A stretch of DNA of 64,000 nt from Phaeobacter sp. QD34_24 (GTDB lineage: Bacteria > Pseudomonadota > Alphaproteobacteria > Rhodobacterales > Rhodobacteraceae), in contig NZ_JARCJD010000010.1 in NCBI RefSeq assembly GCF_028890115.1, positions 62,001 through 126,000 of the forward strand, written 5' to 3'. Each line of letters starts with the position of its first letter. The first letter of the stretch is position 1. Positions 1 through 8,819 of this stretch are shown here, piece by piece. A model generated the notes under the pieces. The model was given only the letters and a program-made list of their open reading frames with translations. It had not been told where the DNA came from and searched no databases. The translations under genes were made by a program, and so were the position numbers.

Positions 1-584
1 GCAGCCATTTCGCTGACCCGTTGTTCATCTGTCGTCTCCTCCAGCAAGTCTAGTGCGTGAGACGTGTAGTCGGGATCATAGCCCCACTCATCCACAAAAT
101 ACTCACTGATCACGCGACGTTCAACTTGGTCAATGTTCCCATCAATGGCTGCCACCTTTACAGCTAGGCTGCCAACAAGGTCCATGAAAGATGCCCCAAG
201 AACATCTATCGGGGTGTTGAGGAACCGCGGTATCTCCTCGACGCGACTTCCGTAGTAGGATCTGTAAAGCCGCGTAACTCCGTAGAACATGCCCGCCGAA
301 GCGACGCTAGCTCCAACAATGTAAGGCACCGGAGAAAAGGGGTTAAAAAGAGTCAACAGCGCTGCCACCCCTTTAGGAGCCAGGGCGGATGCAATCAAAG
401 AGCCACCGCCCGCACCTGCGCCAGCGAAGCCCCCTGTTTTGCTAAGATCACCAAGCAAGTCTGCCATCTTGAGAGACGTAAATACGCCCGCTCCTGCGCC
501 GACCTTAGCCTTAAACCTGTCTTCGTTCTCAACTACGCGTTCAACAAGATCGAAGCTTTCAATACGATCCTCTATGGTCGTCAT
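1..584 (-). CDS. TerB-like domain protein, C-terminus cut by window edge
   Basis: The frame is open from an ATG at 584 to the window edge, giving about 194 residues without the C-terminus. The N-terminus has glycine/alanine-rich and hydrophobic stretches (about residues 45-100). After that comes a segment with AVKVAAIDGNIDQVERR followed by YFVDEWGYDPDY. This resembles the TerB/DjlA-type helical fold, with its acidic IDG motif thought to bind metal. The next gene upstream on the same strand ends 6 bases before this start, so the two are probably co-transcribed. Function is unknown; TerB domains occur in tellurite-resistance and stress systems. The base composition is more AT-rich than the neighbouring housekeeping genes. 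Confidence 0.6.
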   Translation of the reverse strand, partial: MTTIEDRIESFDLVERVVENEDRFKAKVGAGAGVFTSLKMADLLGDLSKTGGFAGAGAGGGSLIASALAPKGVAALLTLFNPFSPVPYIVGASVASAGMFYGVTRLYRSYYGSRVEEIPRFLNTPIDVLGASFMDLVGSLAVKVAAIDGNIDQVERRVISEYFVDEWGYDPDYTSHALDLLEETTDEQRVSEMA

Positions 585-590
585 TCTTCC

Positions 591-1040
591 TTAGACCTTT
601 GCTGTAAAAGGGGAAAATTCTGCCTCTACTTCGTCCATCGCCTGTTTCAATGCCCCTTGGCGTATGTCCATGACCGCACCTTGTGCGAGCCCGAGAAGGA
701 CCAAAAGCTTGCTAAGAAAGCCACCAATTAGAGGCCAAGCAGCGATGCCAAGCAGGGTCGCCAGCGCCACCGCCACGATCACACCAAGGGTCATGTTGGG
801 GAATTTCTTAATCAGTCCCATGGCGATGTCCAACACCCTCCGGCCAATCGCCACCACCACCTCACCAACCTTAATGGTGAACTTCGCAATATCGTAGAGT
901 AGAGCCTTCATGTCTGCCGATAGATCGGTACGATCAACGAAATCCTTCACCTTCCGCAACGGTGGTGAGGTCCGGACACGCTCCAAGGCTTCCTCCATTG
1001 TGAACATCTCTTGAGCGCCAGAACCATTTTCTTTGACCAT
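591..1040 (-). CDS. small putative membrane protein, partner of the TerB-like gene
   Basis: 149 residues. The N-terminal half is charged and probably helical (about 1-80). One or two hydrophobic segments follow at about residues 82-118 (GVIVAVALATLLGIAAWPLI, then a leucine-rich stretch), and the tail is acidic. I recognise no known family. It ends just before the TerB-like gene on the same strand, so it is likely the first gene of a two-gene unit. It lies beyond the 3' end of tRNA-Ser in relatively AT-rich DNA. Together these suggest an accessory insertion, but no integrase is visible. Confidence 0.5.
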   Translation of the reverse strand: MVKENGSGAQEMFTMEEALERVRTSPPLRKVKDFVDRTDLSADMKALLYDIAKFTIKVGEVVVAIGRRVLDIAMGLIKKFPNMTLGVIVAVALATLLGIAAWPLIGGFLSKLLVLLGLAQGAVMDIRQGALKQAMDEVEAEFSPFTAKV

Positions 1041-1408
1041 CGCCTTTTTCTCCTATCGTCCGGATAATCCTTGAATCTGTTATTCACCGATTAGAACAAT
1101 TTCGCCATTGATTTCGGTCAATTATGCGCCCCGACGCTGGTTGTCACTTTGGGCATCGCGCAGCCTTACGAAGTTTTGCGCTGTGCCACGCCGCCTTCGG
1201 GTGTCTCTGTTCGCTTCGATAGCAGCCGAACTCACCTCAACTGCGGCGCAATCATATTTCCCTAACTATCTGATATATAGACAACTTTTTAATCCGCCTC
1301 GATCTGAGTGAAGGGCGGGTGGAAAGAGACGCGGGGCGTTCAGAGACTGATTTCGGCTAAACGACCAGTCTCCGAAAGTCGGATGGCATCGCTAAACCCC
1401 TTTGAACC
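1041..1408. other. gene-free stretch between accessory operon and tRNA-Ser
   Basis: About 370 bases without a convincing reading frame. The short open frames here have poor codon use and no ribosome site. The sequence is AT-rich in places, notably around 1260-1300, and presumably holds the promoter of the 591-1040 gene. I see no copy of the tRNA 3' end that would mark an attachment site. Confidence 0.4.
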
Positions 1409-1436
1409 AAAAAGAAAAAAGGCCCCGCTAGGGACC
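1409..1436 (-). terminator. intrinsic terminator after tRNA-Ser
   Basis: Read on the minus strand, GGTCCC-TAGC-GGGGCC forms a 6-bp stem with one G-U pair. A T-run interrupted by one C follows directly. It lies 25 bases after the tRNA 3' end and fits a rho-independent terminator. Confidence 0.75.
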
Positions 1437-1461
1437 TCATCTCGGGTTTGCGATGTGCAAG

Positions 1462-1551
1462 TGGCGGAGACGAAGGGATTCGAACCCTCGAGACGGTTTC
1501 CCGCCTACTCCCTTAGCAGGGGAGCGCCTTCGACCACTCGGCCACGTCTCC
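1462..1551 (-). tRNA. tRNA-Ser (anticodon GCU)
   Basis: Read on the minus strand, the acceptor stem GGAGACG pairs with CGTCTCC. A G discriminator and an encoded CCA follow. The anticodon loop CTGCTAA gives GCT, which reads AGC/AGU serine codons. The T arm contains GGTTCGAATCC, and a long variable arm typical of type II tRNAs is present. The total is 90 nt including CCA. A terminator follows at 1409-1436. Confidence 0.95.
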
Positions 1552-1700
1552 GTCGGCCGGTATATGGGCCAAGCCCAAGGGAAACAAGGCCGAAAATCGC
1601 GGTTCGGGGCATTTTTCAATCCGGCATCGAAAAACCGCCAGGATGCAACTGGCGGGCGTTTCACGTCGGGGCTCTCTGGCATGCCTGTTGCACAGCACAG

Positions 1701-1731
1701 AAAAACGCCCGCCAGAAAGCTCTGACGGGCG
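1701..1731 (-). terminator. intrinsic terminator of ychF
   Basis: On the minus strand CGCCCGTCAG and CTGGCGGGCG form a perfect 10-bp stem with one T-G pair. The loop is AGCTTT, and five T's follow. It starts about 25 bases after the ychF stop codon. Confidence 0.85.
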
Positions 1732-1755
1732 CCATGTTTCAGCTGAAGGCAGGGG

Positions 1756-2853
1756 TCAGGTGTTGAACAGGAAGTGCATCACATCGCCGTCCTGCACGAT
1801 GTAGGATTTGCCCTCGGCGCGCATCTTGCCTGCTTCCTTGGCACCCTGTTCGCCATTGTTGGCGATGAAGTCCTCATAGGCGATGGTTTCGGCGCGGATG
1901 AAGCCTTTTTCGAAATCGCCGTGGATGACACCGGCCGCCTGGGGCGCCGAGGTGCCCTTGCGGATGGTCCAGGCGCGGGCCTCCTTGGGGCCGACGGTGA
2001 AATAGGTTTCCAGGTGCAACAACTCGTAACCGGCGCGGATCAGGCGGTCGAGACCGGCCTCGGTCAGGCCCATTTCCTCTAGGAACATCTGCGCCTCGTC
2101 CGCCTCCAGCTGGCTGATCTCTTCCTCGATCTGGGCCGAGATGATCACATGGGCATTGCCCTGGGCCGCCGCCATTTCGGCGACCTTGGCGGAGTGTTCA
2201 TTGCCCTCGACGGATTCGGATTCGCCGACGTTGCAGACATAAAGTACCGGTTTGGTGGTCAGAAGCTGCAGCATGCGCCAGGCCTTGGCGTCTTCGGCGT
2301 CGACCTCCACCAGGCGAGCGGGCTTGCCGTCTTCCAGCATCGCCTGGGCATCGGCCAGAAGGCGATCCTGCTGCTGGGCTTCCTTGTCGTTGCCCTTCAG
2401 CTTGCGCACCAGGCCCGCGCGGCGCTTCTCGATGCTTTCGAGATCCGCCAGCATCAGCTCGGTCTCGATGGTTTCGGCATCGGCCACCGGATCGACGCGC
2501 CCCTCGACGTGGGTGACATCGCCATCCTCGAAACAGCGCAGCACATGGGCGATCGCGTCCACTTCGCGGATATTGGCCAGGAACTGGTTGCCGAGGCCCT
2601 CGCCCTTGGAGGCCCCTTTGACGAGACCCGCGATATCCACAAAGGTCATCCTGGTCGGGATGATCTGTTTCGAACCGGCGATGGCCGCAAGTTTGACGAG
2701 ACGCGCATCGGGAACGCCGACTTCACCCACATTGGGTTCGATGGTGCAGAACGGAAAATTCGCCGCCTGTGCCGAGGCGGTTTTCGTCAACGCGTTGAAC
2801 AGCGTCGATTTGCCAACATTGGGCAGACCGACGATTCCCATTTTAAAGCCCAT
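1756..2853 (-). CDS. ychF: redox-regulated ATPase YchF (Obg-related P-loop NTPase)
   Basis: 365 residues, the usual length. Members of this family bind ATP rather than GTP and associate with the ribosome; they have been linked to translation quality control and oxidative stress. The P-loop GLPNVGKST is at residues 9-17. [10 protein letters not shown] and [12 protein letters not shown] follow as switch motifs, a helical insert lies in the middle, and a TGS-like domain ends the protein. The start was chosen at 2853 because a strong AGGAGG site lies just upstream. A longer open frame to 2949 has no such site. A terminator follows at 1701-1731. Confidence 0.95.
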   Translation of the reverse strand: MGFKMGIVGLPNVGKSTLFNALTKTASAQAANFPFCTIEPNVGEVGVPDARLVKLAAIAGSKQIIPTRMTFVDIAGLVKGASKGEGLGNQFLANIREVDAIAHVLRCFEDGDVTHVEGRVDPVADAETIETELMLADLESIEKRRAGLVRKLKGNDKEAQQQDRLLADAQAMLEDGKPARLVEVDAEDAKAWRMLQLLTTKPVLYVCNVGESESVEGNEHSAKVAEMAAAQGNAHVIISAQIEEEISQLEADEAQMFLEEMGLTEAGLDRLIRAGYELLHLETYFTVGPKEARAWTIRKGTSAPQAAGVIHGDFEKGFIRAETIAYEDFIANNGEQGAKEAGKMRAEGKSYIVQDGDVMHFLFNT

Positions 2854-3048
2854 ACCGGCCTCCTGATGCCACTTGGCTGCGCTTCTAGGCAGCAATGGAG
2901 TATGGTGCAAGCGGTCATGGAAAAAAGGCGCTGCCGAGATCTTGCTCACGGGTTTTCACGGTTTCTATCATTTGCTTGATTTTTCTGTCGGAACGAGACT
3001 TAAATGCACATGTTGCGGTCACCAGACGCAAACAAGCCGAGATTGATC

Positions 3049-3540
3049 ATGAAATACATTGCCGCCCTGACAGCCGTTCTCCTGAGTGCGCATGCCGCCC
3101 ATGCCGAAGACCGTGAGATTTCTATCGGAATCGGATATTCCGACTATTCCCGCCCCGGGTCAGAGAATGGTGCGCTGGTGTCACTTGACTATCGGCACAG
3201 CCCGTTCTGGGAAAAGGGTAACTTTGCGGCCCGTTTTGGTGCCGCGCTGGATGTTCAGGAAACCGGAGATGTCTTCATTGGGGCCGGTGTGGCCGGGAGA
3301 TGGGATCTGGGCCGGGCCTGGTTCATCGATGCCAGCATCCTGCCGGGGGCCTATTTCGAGAGCGTGGCGTTGAACGATCTGGGCTCGACCTTCGAAATAC
3401 GAAGCGAGATCGGGGTCGGGCGCGGCTTTGCCAATGGAACCGCCGTATCGCTGGCGATCTCGCATAAATCCAATGCCTCCACCGCCAGTCTCAATCCCGG
3501 CGTGAATTCCGTGCACCTGCGCTGGCACATTCCGCTTTAG
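3049..3540 (+). CDS. PagL-like acyloxyacyl hydrolase (lipid A 3-O-deacylase family)
   Basis: 163 residues beginning with a clear signal peptide that ends AHAAHA. The mature part alternates polar and hydrophobic residues as in an eight-strand outer-membrane barrel and ends in an aromatic-hydrophobic strand (RWHIPL). Near the C-terminus is ISHKSNAS, matching the H-x-S-N catalytic motif of PagL, which removes the 3-O acyl chain of lipid A. The position 14 residues after the histidine, occupied by the catalytic glutamate in Pseudomonas PagL, is an asparagine here (NPGVNS). Activity is therefore uncertain. The start at 3049 was chosen because it opens the signal peptide. Confidence 0.75.
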   Translation: MKYIAALTAVLLSAHAAHAEDREISIGIGYSDYSRPGSENGALVSLDYRHSPFWEKGNFAARFGAALDVQETGDVFIGAGVAGRWDLGRAWFIDASILPGAYFESVALNDLGSTFEIRSEIGVGRGFANGTAVSLAISHKSNASTASLNPGVNSVHLRWHIPL

Positions 3541-3623
3541 GCGGCTTTGCGCGCCGGGGTTGGGATTGATTTTAGCCCCAACATTCGGCACACCGGGGCG
3601 AACAGTAAACACAAGGCCCGACC

Positions 3624-4415
3624 ATGACCCGCATCGATGCAAAATTCGCTGACCTCAAGGCAGCAGGGAAGAAAGCTTTCGTCTCTTACGTCATGGCCGG
3701 GGACCCGGATTACGAAACCTCCCTGCAGGTGGTCAAAGGCCTGCCCGCCGCCGGTGTCGACATCATCGAGCTGGGCCTGCCATTCACCGACCCGATGGCG
3801 GACGGGCCGACCATTCAACTGGCCGGTCAGCGGGCGCTGGATGCGGGCATGACGCTGGAGCTTACGCTCCAGCTGGCCACCGAGTTCCGCAAGGAAGACG
3901 ACACCACGCCGATCGTGCTGATGGGCTATTACAACCCGATCTACAACCGCGGGGTCGACACCTTTCTGCAGGATGCCAAGGCCGCCGGGATCGACGGGCT
4001 GATCGTCGTGGACCTGCCCCCGGAGGAGGACGAGGAGCTCTGCATTCCGGCCCAGGCCGCAGGGCTGAATTTCATCCGTCTCGCCACCCCGACGACGGAC
4101 GACAAGCGCCTGCCGCGGGTTCTGCAGAACACCTCGGGCTTTGTATATTATGTCTCCATCACCGGCATTACCGGTGCGGCCGAAGCCGAAGCGGGCGACG
4201 TGGGACCGGAAGTGGCCCGGATCAAATCCGCCACCGATCTTCCGGTGATCGTCGGTTTCGGGATCAACACCTCGGAAAAGGCGCAGAATATCGCTTCGGT
4301 CTCCGATGGTGCCGTGGTGGGCAGCGCCATCGTCAGTCAGATCGGCGCCGGGAAGTCGGTTGATGAGGTGCTGGCCTTCGTGAAGTCCCTGTCGGACGGC
4401 GCCCACGCAGCTTGA
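3624..4415 (+). CDS. trpA: tryptophan synthase alpha subunit
   Basis: 263 residues. It splits indole-3-glycerol phosphate into indole and glyceraldehyde 3-phosphate and passes indole to TrpB. The catalytic pair appears as [16 protein letters not shown], with Glu49 and Asp60 at the positions known from E. coli. The phosphate-binding glycine segment VIVGFGI is near the C-terminus. It is separated from trpB and trpF (10.9-12.9 kb) and lies on the opposite strand, so the pathway is split over at least two units here. Confidence 0.96.
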   Translation: MTRIDAKFADLKAAGKKAFVSYVMAGDPDYETSLQVVKGLPAAGVDIIELGLPFTDPMADGPTIQLAGQRALDAGMTLELTLQLATEFRKEDDTTPIVLMGYYNPIYNRGVDTFLQDAKAAGIDGLIVVDLPPEEDEELCIPAQAAGLNFIRLATPTTDDKRLPRVLQNTSGFVYYVSITGITGAAEAEAGDVGPEVARIKSATDLPVIVGFGINTSEKAQNIASVSDGAVVGSAIVSQIGAGKSVDEVLAFVKSLSDGAHAA

Positions 4416-4487
4416 CGCCACTGCGCCTGACGGTGCCGACATCCTGAGTGGTGCTGGCCGAGGCTTCGACCGAAACCGCCAAGGTCT

Positions 4488-5771
4488 TCAGGTCGTGGTC
4501 CCTTTGCAGGGCAGCCGGTCATGGGTGTCGCACAAGAGGCGCGCAATCGCCGGGAAAAGGTCTGCCTTTCGGGTCGGCTTTGCCACGTGATCCGACATGC
4601 CGTTCGCCATGTAGCCTTGGACCTGGTGCAACATCGCATTGGCAGAGATCGCGATGATCGGAACCGGTTGGCGTTCCTCTTGGCTCTCGACCTCGCGGAT
4701 CTTGCAGGTTGCGGTCACCCCGTCCATCACCGGCATGTTCACATCCATCAGGATCAGGTCAGCCCCCTCCGCCTGCCAGAGATCGAAGAGTTCCGCCCCG
4801 TCAGACACGATGGTCAGATCCAGGTCGAACTCTTTCAGCAGGTGGCGCAGCACCAATTGATTGGTCAGGTTGTCTTCCGCCGCCAGCACCCGCCAGCGCC
4901 GATCCGCCAGGACGGCACGGCTCCAATCGTTTTCTTCCTGTGCCGTTTGCTTCGGTGGTTCTGCCGCCTCCAGCACGAGCGAGACATGGAATTCGCTGCC
5001 CTCTCCCTCGGCGCTGGTGAATTCGATGCCACCGCCCATTTCCTTGCAGATCTGCTGTGCCACCACGAGGCCCAGCCCGGTGCCACCATGGCGCCGGTTC
5101 ACGCTGGCCTGAGCCTGGGTGAAAGGGTTGAACAGCTTGCCGTGCTGCTTTTCATGAATGCCGGTGCCGGTGTCGCGAATGTTGAAGTCGAGCAGGATCG
5201 TCTCCTCTCCCAGATGCGCTGCCGATACCGAGAAGGACAAGGCGCCCTCTGCGGTGAATTTCAGCGCATTCGACAACAGGTTCCCAAGTACCTGCCGCAA
5301 TCGGGTCGGGTCCAGTTTGGCCCAGACTTCGCCCTTGACCATCAGCCCGCTTAGAACGGTGGTAAAGGACAGCCCCTTGGCCTCGATGCGGGGGCGGTAC
5401 TGCTGGCACAGCGACATGAAAATCTCGTTCACGTTGCTCGGCAGGGTCTCCAGCTCCAGCTTGCCCGCCTCGACCTTGGAGAGATCCAGAATGTCATCGA
5501 CGATGGTGAGCAGCAGGTTGCCACTGTCGGTTATGGTGTCGAGGATCTCTTGCTGATCTTCCCGCAGCCCGCTGTCGGCCAGGGCCTCTGCCATTCCGAG
5601 GACACCGTTCAGCGGTGTCCTGATCTCATGGCTCATGACCGCCAGAAAGGCGGATTTGGCCTGATTTGCGGCCTCGGCTTCCTTGCGGGCGGTTTGCTCC
5701 CGCTTGAAGGCCGCGCGCATGTCAGCCAAGCTGCCCGCCTCGGGAAATGAAGAATCGAATTCTGTTTCCAC
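4488..5771 (-). CDS. soluble hybrid histidine kinase with receiver domain
   Basis: 427 residues from a GTG start. A short N-terminal coiled coil (about 15-40) leads straight into a HisKA domain with SHEIRTPLNG (His48). The HATPase domain has an N box near residue 168, DTGTGI near 201 and GGTGLGL near 230. A linker follows, then a receiver domain with Asp343 in LILMDVNMPVMDG and Lys398. No transmembrane or sensory domain is visible, so the signal must arrive through a partner or the coiled coil. An internal start near residue 18 is possible. It is divergent from lldD, with 235 bases between them. The partner and output are unknown. Confidence 0.88.
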   Translation of the reverse strand: METEFDSSFPEAGSLADMRAAFKREQTARKEAEAANQAKSAFLAVMSHEIRTPLNGVLGMAEALADSGLREDQQEILDTITDSGNLLLTIVDDILDLSKVEAGKLELETLPSNVNEIFMSLCQQYRPRIEAKGLSFTTVLSGLMVKGEVWAKLDPTRLRQVLGNLLSNALKFTAEGALSFSVSAAHLGEETILLDFNIRDTGTGIHEKQHGKLFNPFTQAQASVNRRHGGTGLGLVVAQQICKEMGGGIEFTSAEGEGSEFHVSLVLEAAEPPKQTAQEENDWSRAVLADRRWRVLAAEDNLTNQLVLRHLLKEFDLDLTIVSDGAELFDLWQAEGADLILMDVNMPVMDGVTATCKIREVESQEERQPVPIIAISANAMLHQVQGYMANGMSDHVAKPTRKADLFPAIARLLCDTHDRLPCKGTTT

Positions 5772-5973
5772 GTTTGACCCGGTTTACCCCTGAAATTCTG
5801 TCCGCTCCCACGACAGCCAGGCAATCGTCCCCGGCGCAAACGGCGCCACCCCGACCGGCTGTCAGGAGAATCCTAGCAATGGCAAGTGATAAATCTAACG
5901 TAAAATGCCGAAGGGGGACATTTTGTCCAAGCGCAAAGGCAATCATTGCGCTGGCGCCACACAATTGGTAAAG

Positions 5974-5989
5974 AATGTTGACCAACATT
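5974..5989. promoter_or_regulatory. perfect inverted repeat upstream of lldD (candidate operator)
   Basis: AATGTTG-AC-CAACATT has perfect 7-bp arms with a 2-base spacer and ends 17 bases before the lldD GTG. Position and symmetry fit a repressor site. No candidate regulator gene is adjacent. Confidence 0.45.
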
Positions 5990-6006
5990 AGGCGAGGACT
6001 GAACCA

Positions 6007-7173
6007 GTGCCTGTAATTACCAATATCAATGACTTGAAGCGCATCTACGAACGCCGTGTTCCCCGGATGTTTTATGATTATGCCGAAAGCGGCAGCTGGA
6101 CCGAGCAGACCTTCCGCGAGAACACCTCGGATTTCGAACAGATCCGCCTGCGTCAGCGTGTGGCCGTGGACATGTCGGGCCGCTCTACTGCCAGCCAGAT
6201 GATTGGCCAGGATGTCGCCATGCCTGTCGCGCTGGCTCCTGTCGGGCTGACCGGCATGCAGCATGCCGATGGCGAGATCAAAGCCGCCCGCGCCGCCGAG
6301 GCATTCGGTGTCCCCTTCACCCTGTCGACCATGTCGATCAACTCGATCGAGGATGTCGCTGAGGCAACCAACAAACCCTTCTGGTTCCAGCTTTACACCA
6401 TGAAGGACGAGGACTACGTGCGCCGCCTGATCGAGCGCGCCAAGGCGGCCAAATGTTCGGCCCTGGTGATCACGCTGGACCTGCAGATCCTGGGTCAGCG
6501 CCACAAGGACCTGAAGAACGGCCTGTCCGCTCCGCCGAAACTCACCCCCAAGACCATCGCCAACCTGATGACGAAATGGGCCTGGGGCATTGAAATGCTG
6601 GGCGCCAAGCGGCGCGAGTTCGGCAATATCGTCGGCCATGTGGAAGGCATCTCGGATGCCTCCTCGCTCGGCGCCTGGACGGCGGAGCAGTTCGATCCCT
6701 CGCTCGACTGGGGCAAGATCGAAAAGCTGAAAGAGATGTGGGGCGGCAAGGTGATCCTGAAGGGGATCCTGGACGCCGAAGACGCCAAGATGGCTGCCAA
6801 GGTGGGCGCCGATGCCATCACGGTCTCCAACCACGGCGGGCGGCAACTGGATGGTGCGCTCAGCTCGATCCGCATGCTACCGCAGATCATGGATGCCGTC
6901 GGCGATCAGGTCGAGGTCCATCTCGACAGCGGTATCCGCTCGGGCCAGGACGTCTTGAAGGCGCTGGCGCTGGGGGCCAAGGGCACCATGATTGGCCGCG
7001 CTTTCGTCTACGGGCTGGGTGCCATGGGGCAGAAGGGTGTCACCACCGCGCTGGAGGTGATCCAGAAGGAACTCGACACCACCATGGCCCTGTGCGGCGA
7101 GCGCAACGTGAAGGATCTGGGGCGTCACAACCTGCTGGTCCCCGAAGGTTTCGAGGGCGTCTGGCAGGGCTGA
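6007..7173 (+). CDS. lldD: FMN-dependent L-lactate dehydrogenase (alpha-hydroxy acid oxidase family)
   Basis: 388 residues from a GTG start with AGGCGAGG upstream. The family oxidises L-lactate to pyruvate and passes electrons to quinone at the inner membrane. MFYDYAESG near residue 21 and ALAPVG near 75 are family features. The active-site block SNHGGRQLDGA carries His276 (general base) and Arg279 (substrate carboxylate). The FMN phosphate-binding DSGIRSG and GRAF segments follow. Sister enzymes use glycolate or mandelate, so the substrate is inferred. A palindrome just upstream may be its operator. Confidence 0.85.
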   Translation: MPVITNINDLKRIYERRVPRMFYDYAESGSWTEQTFRENTSDFEQIRLRQRVAVDMSGRSTASQMIGQDVAMPVALAPVGLTGMQHADGEIKAARAAEAFGVPFTLSTMSINSIEDVAEATNKPFWFQLYTMKDEDYVRRLIERAKAAKCSALVITLDLQILGQRHKDLKNGLSAPPKLTPKTIANLMTKWAWGIEMLGAKRREFGNIVGHVEGISDASSLGAWTAEQFDPSLDWGKIEKLKEMWGGKVILKGILDAEDAKMAAKVGADAITVSNHGGRQLDGALSSIRMLPQIMDAVGDQVEVHLDSGIRSGQDVLKALALGAKGTMIGRAFVYGLGAMGQKGVTTALEVIQKELDTTMALCGERNVKDLGRHNLLVPEGFEGVWQG

Positions 7174-7195
7174 TCCGCCTTTGGCTTTTTTGCGC

Positions 7196-7224
7196 TTTGC
7201 ATCCGGGGGATTCTCGGCTATATG
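7196..7224 (+). promoter_or_regulatory. candidate sigma-70 type promoter of rplY-pth
   Basis: TTTGCA (7196-7201) and TATATG (7219-7224) are separated by 17 bases, 62 bases upstream of the rplY start. The fit is moderate. A shifted -35 (TTGCAT, 16-base spacing) is also possible. Confidence 0.35.
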
Positions 7225-7286
7225 CGCGGCTTCACGCGGGGTGACAGCCTTGGAGGCATCCCGCCCTAACATATTGGAGAATTCAA

Positions 7287-7910
7287 ATGGCTGGAGAGAT
7301 TCCTGATCTCGTTTGCCAGGAACGTGCGGGGACGGGCAAGGGCGCCGCTCGCGCAGCGCGTCGCGCTGGCATGGTTCCTGGTGTTGTTTTTGGTGGTGAC
7401 GCTGAGCCGATGGCGATTCAGATCCCCTTTAACGAGCTGTTCAAAAAGCTGAAGGCCGGTCGCTTCAAGTCGACCCTGTGGAACCTGAAGGTCGAAGGCC
7501 AGGAAGACGTCCGCGTCATCTGCCGCGACGTTCAGCGTGACGTGGTCAAGGACCTGCCGACCCACTTCGACCTGATGCGCCTGCGCCGCACCACCAAGAT
7601 CAACCTGTTCATCCCGGTTGAATTCACTGGTGAAGATGTGGCCCCCGGCATCAAAAAAGGCGGCATGCTGTCCGTCGTACGCCCCGAGGTGGAACTGGTC
7701 GTGACCGCTGGCGATATCCCGGAAAAGCTGACCGTGGACATCTCCGAGCTGCAGATCGGTGACACCGTCACCATCTCTGCGGTTGAACTGCCCGGCGGCG
7801 CCAAGCCGACCATCGACCGCGACTTCGTGATTGCAAACATTGCAGCACCTGCCGGTCTGGCTTCCTCTGACAACGAGGAAGAAGGCGAAGCGGAAGCCGC
7901 AGAAGAATAA
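7287..7910 (+). CDS. rplY: 50S ribosomal protein L25/general stress protein Ctc
   Basis: 207 residues, the long CTC form. An N-terminal 5S rRNA-binding L25 domain (about 1-95, with the basic segment [20 protein letters not shown]) is followed by the beta-rich C-terminal domain. The tail is acidic ([12 protein letters not shown]). It binds 5S rRNA in the central protuberance of the large subunit. A strong terminator follows at 7939-7967. pth comes next on the same strand, which is the usual bacterial pairing. Confidence 0.95.
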   Translation: MAGEIPDLVCQERAGTGKGAARAARRAGMVPGVVFGGDAEPMAIQIPFNELFKKLKAGRFKSTLWNLKVEGQEDVRVICRDVQRDVVKDLPTHFDLMRLRRTTKINLFIPVEFTGEDVAPGIKKGGMLSVVRPEVELVVTAGDIPEKLTVDISELQIGDTVTISAVELPGGAKPTIDRDFVIANIAAPAGLASSDNEEEGEAEAAEE

Positions 7911-7938
7911 GATCCACGCCGCAGGCCGGATCATTGAG

Positions 7939-7967
7939 CGGAGCCCCTTCGGGCTCCGTTTTCTTTT
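7939..7967 (+). terminator. intrinsic terminator after rplY
   Basis: CGGAGCCC-CTTC-GGGCTCCG forms a perfect 8-bp stem followed by a nine-base T-rich run with one C. It separates rplY from pth, so pth may have its own promoter or depend on read-through. Confidence 0.9.
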
Positions 7968-8053
7968 GCCCCTACGGATGACGCACCTCTGGATTTTCAC
8001 CGGCTGAGCGGGCATGTATCCCCGCAAGACGTCTGCAAACAGCGAGAGACCCC

Positions 8054-8746
8054 ATGAAACTCTTTGTCGGCCTTGGTAACCCCGGCGCAAAATATGCGCA
8101 TAACCGGCATAACATCGGCTTCATGGCGCTGGACCGGATCGCCGAGGATCACGGCTTTTCACCGTGGAAATCGAAATTTCAGGGCGAGATCAGCGAAGGC
8201 ACCCTGGACGGGACCAAGGTGCTGCTGCTGAAACCTCAGACCTTCATGAACAACTCTGGCCAATCCGTGGGCGAGGCGATGCGGTTCTACAAGCTGACGC
8301 CTGCCGATGTGACCGTGCTGCATGACGAGCTGGATCTGGCGCCCGGCAAGGCGCGGGTGAAACAGGGCGGGGGGCATGCGGGGCACAACGGGTTGCGTTC
8401 GATCCATGCCCATATCGGTGCCGACTATGCCCGCGTGCGCCTTGGCATTGGCCATCCCGGCCACAAGGATGCGGTCGCGGGATATGTGCTGCGCGACTTT
8501 CCCAAGGCCGATGAAGCCTGGCTGGATGACCTGATGCGCGGGATTTCCGATGGGGCTGCCCAATTGGCCAAGGGCGATGGCGGCAAGTTCATGAATGCGG
8601 TTGCCCTGCGCACCGCACCGCCGCGCAGTTCCACCTCTGCCGGGGGCAAGGACAAGCTCGCAAAAGAGGCAAAGCCGGAGGCGGAACCCGCCAAACCCGA
8701 GGATGCCCGCTCCCCGCTGGAACGGCTGGTCGACAAGTTCCGCTAG
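8054..8746 (+). CDS. pth: peptidyl-tRNA hydrolase
   Basis: 230 residues. It recycles peptidyl-tRNA released during abortive translation. The N-terminus has FVGLGNPG and the catalytic His19 in NRHNIGF. TFMNNSG and LHDELDL (catalytic Asp) follow, then [12 protein letters not shown]. The core ends near residue 190. A further 35-40 residue Lys/Ala/Glu/Pro-rich tail makes the protein longer than the roughly 195 residues typical of the family. Confidence 0.95.
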   Translation: MKLFVGLGNPGAKYAHNRHNIGFMALDRIAEDHGFSPWKSKFQGEISEGTLDGTKVLLLKPQTFMNNSGQSVGEAMRFYKLTPADVTVLHDELDLAPGKARVKQGGGHAGHNGLRSIHAHIGADYARVRLGIGHPGHKDAVAGYVLRDFPKADEAWLDDLMRGISDGAAQLAKGDGGKFMNAVALRTAPPRSSTSAGGKDKLAKEAKPEAEPAKPEDARSPLERLVDKFR

Positions 8747-8819
8747 GCTGCCTTCCGTCGGGTCCGCTTTGCGCGGGGTCCTCCCCGCGGCTAGGCTGAT
8801 GGCCAAAGGGAGGAAAGAT

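Noticed and set aside
1462-1551. tRNA-Ser as an attachment site with a duplicated 3' end
   Set aside because: I looked for a second copy of the tRNA 3' segment in the nearby sequence and saw none, and no integrase is in the window. It is kept only as an island suspicion.
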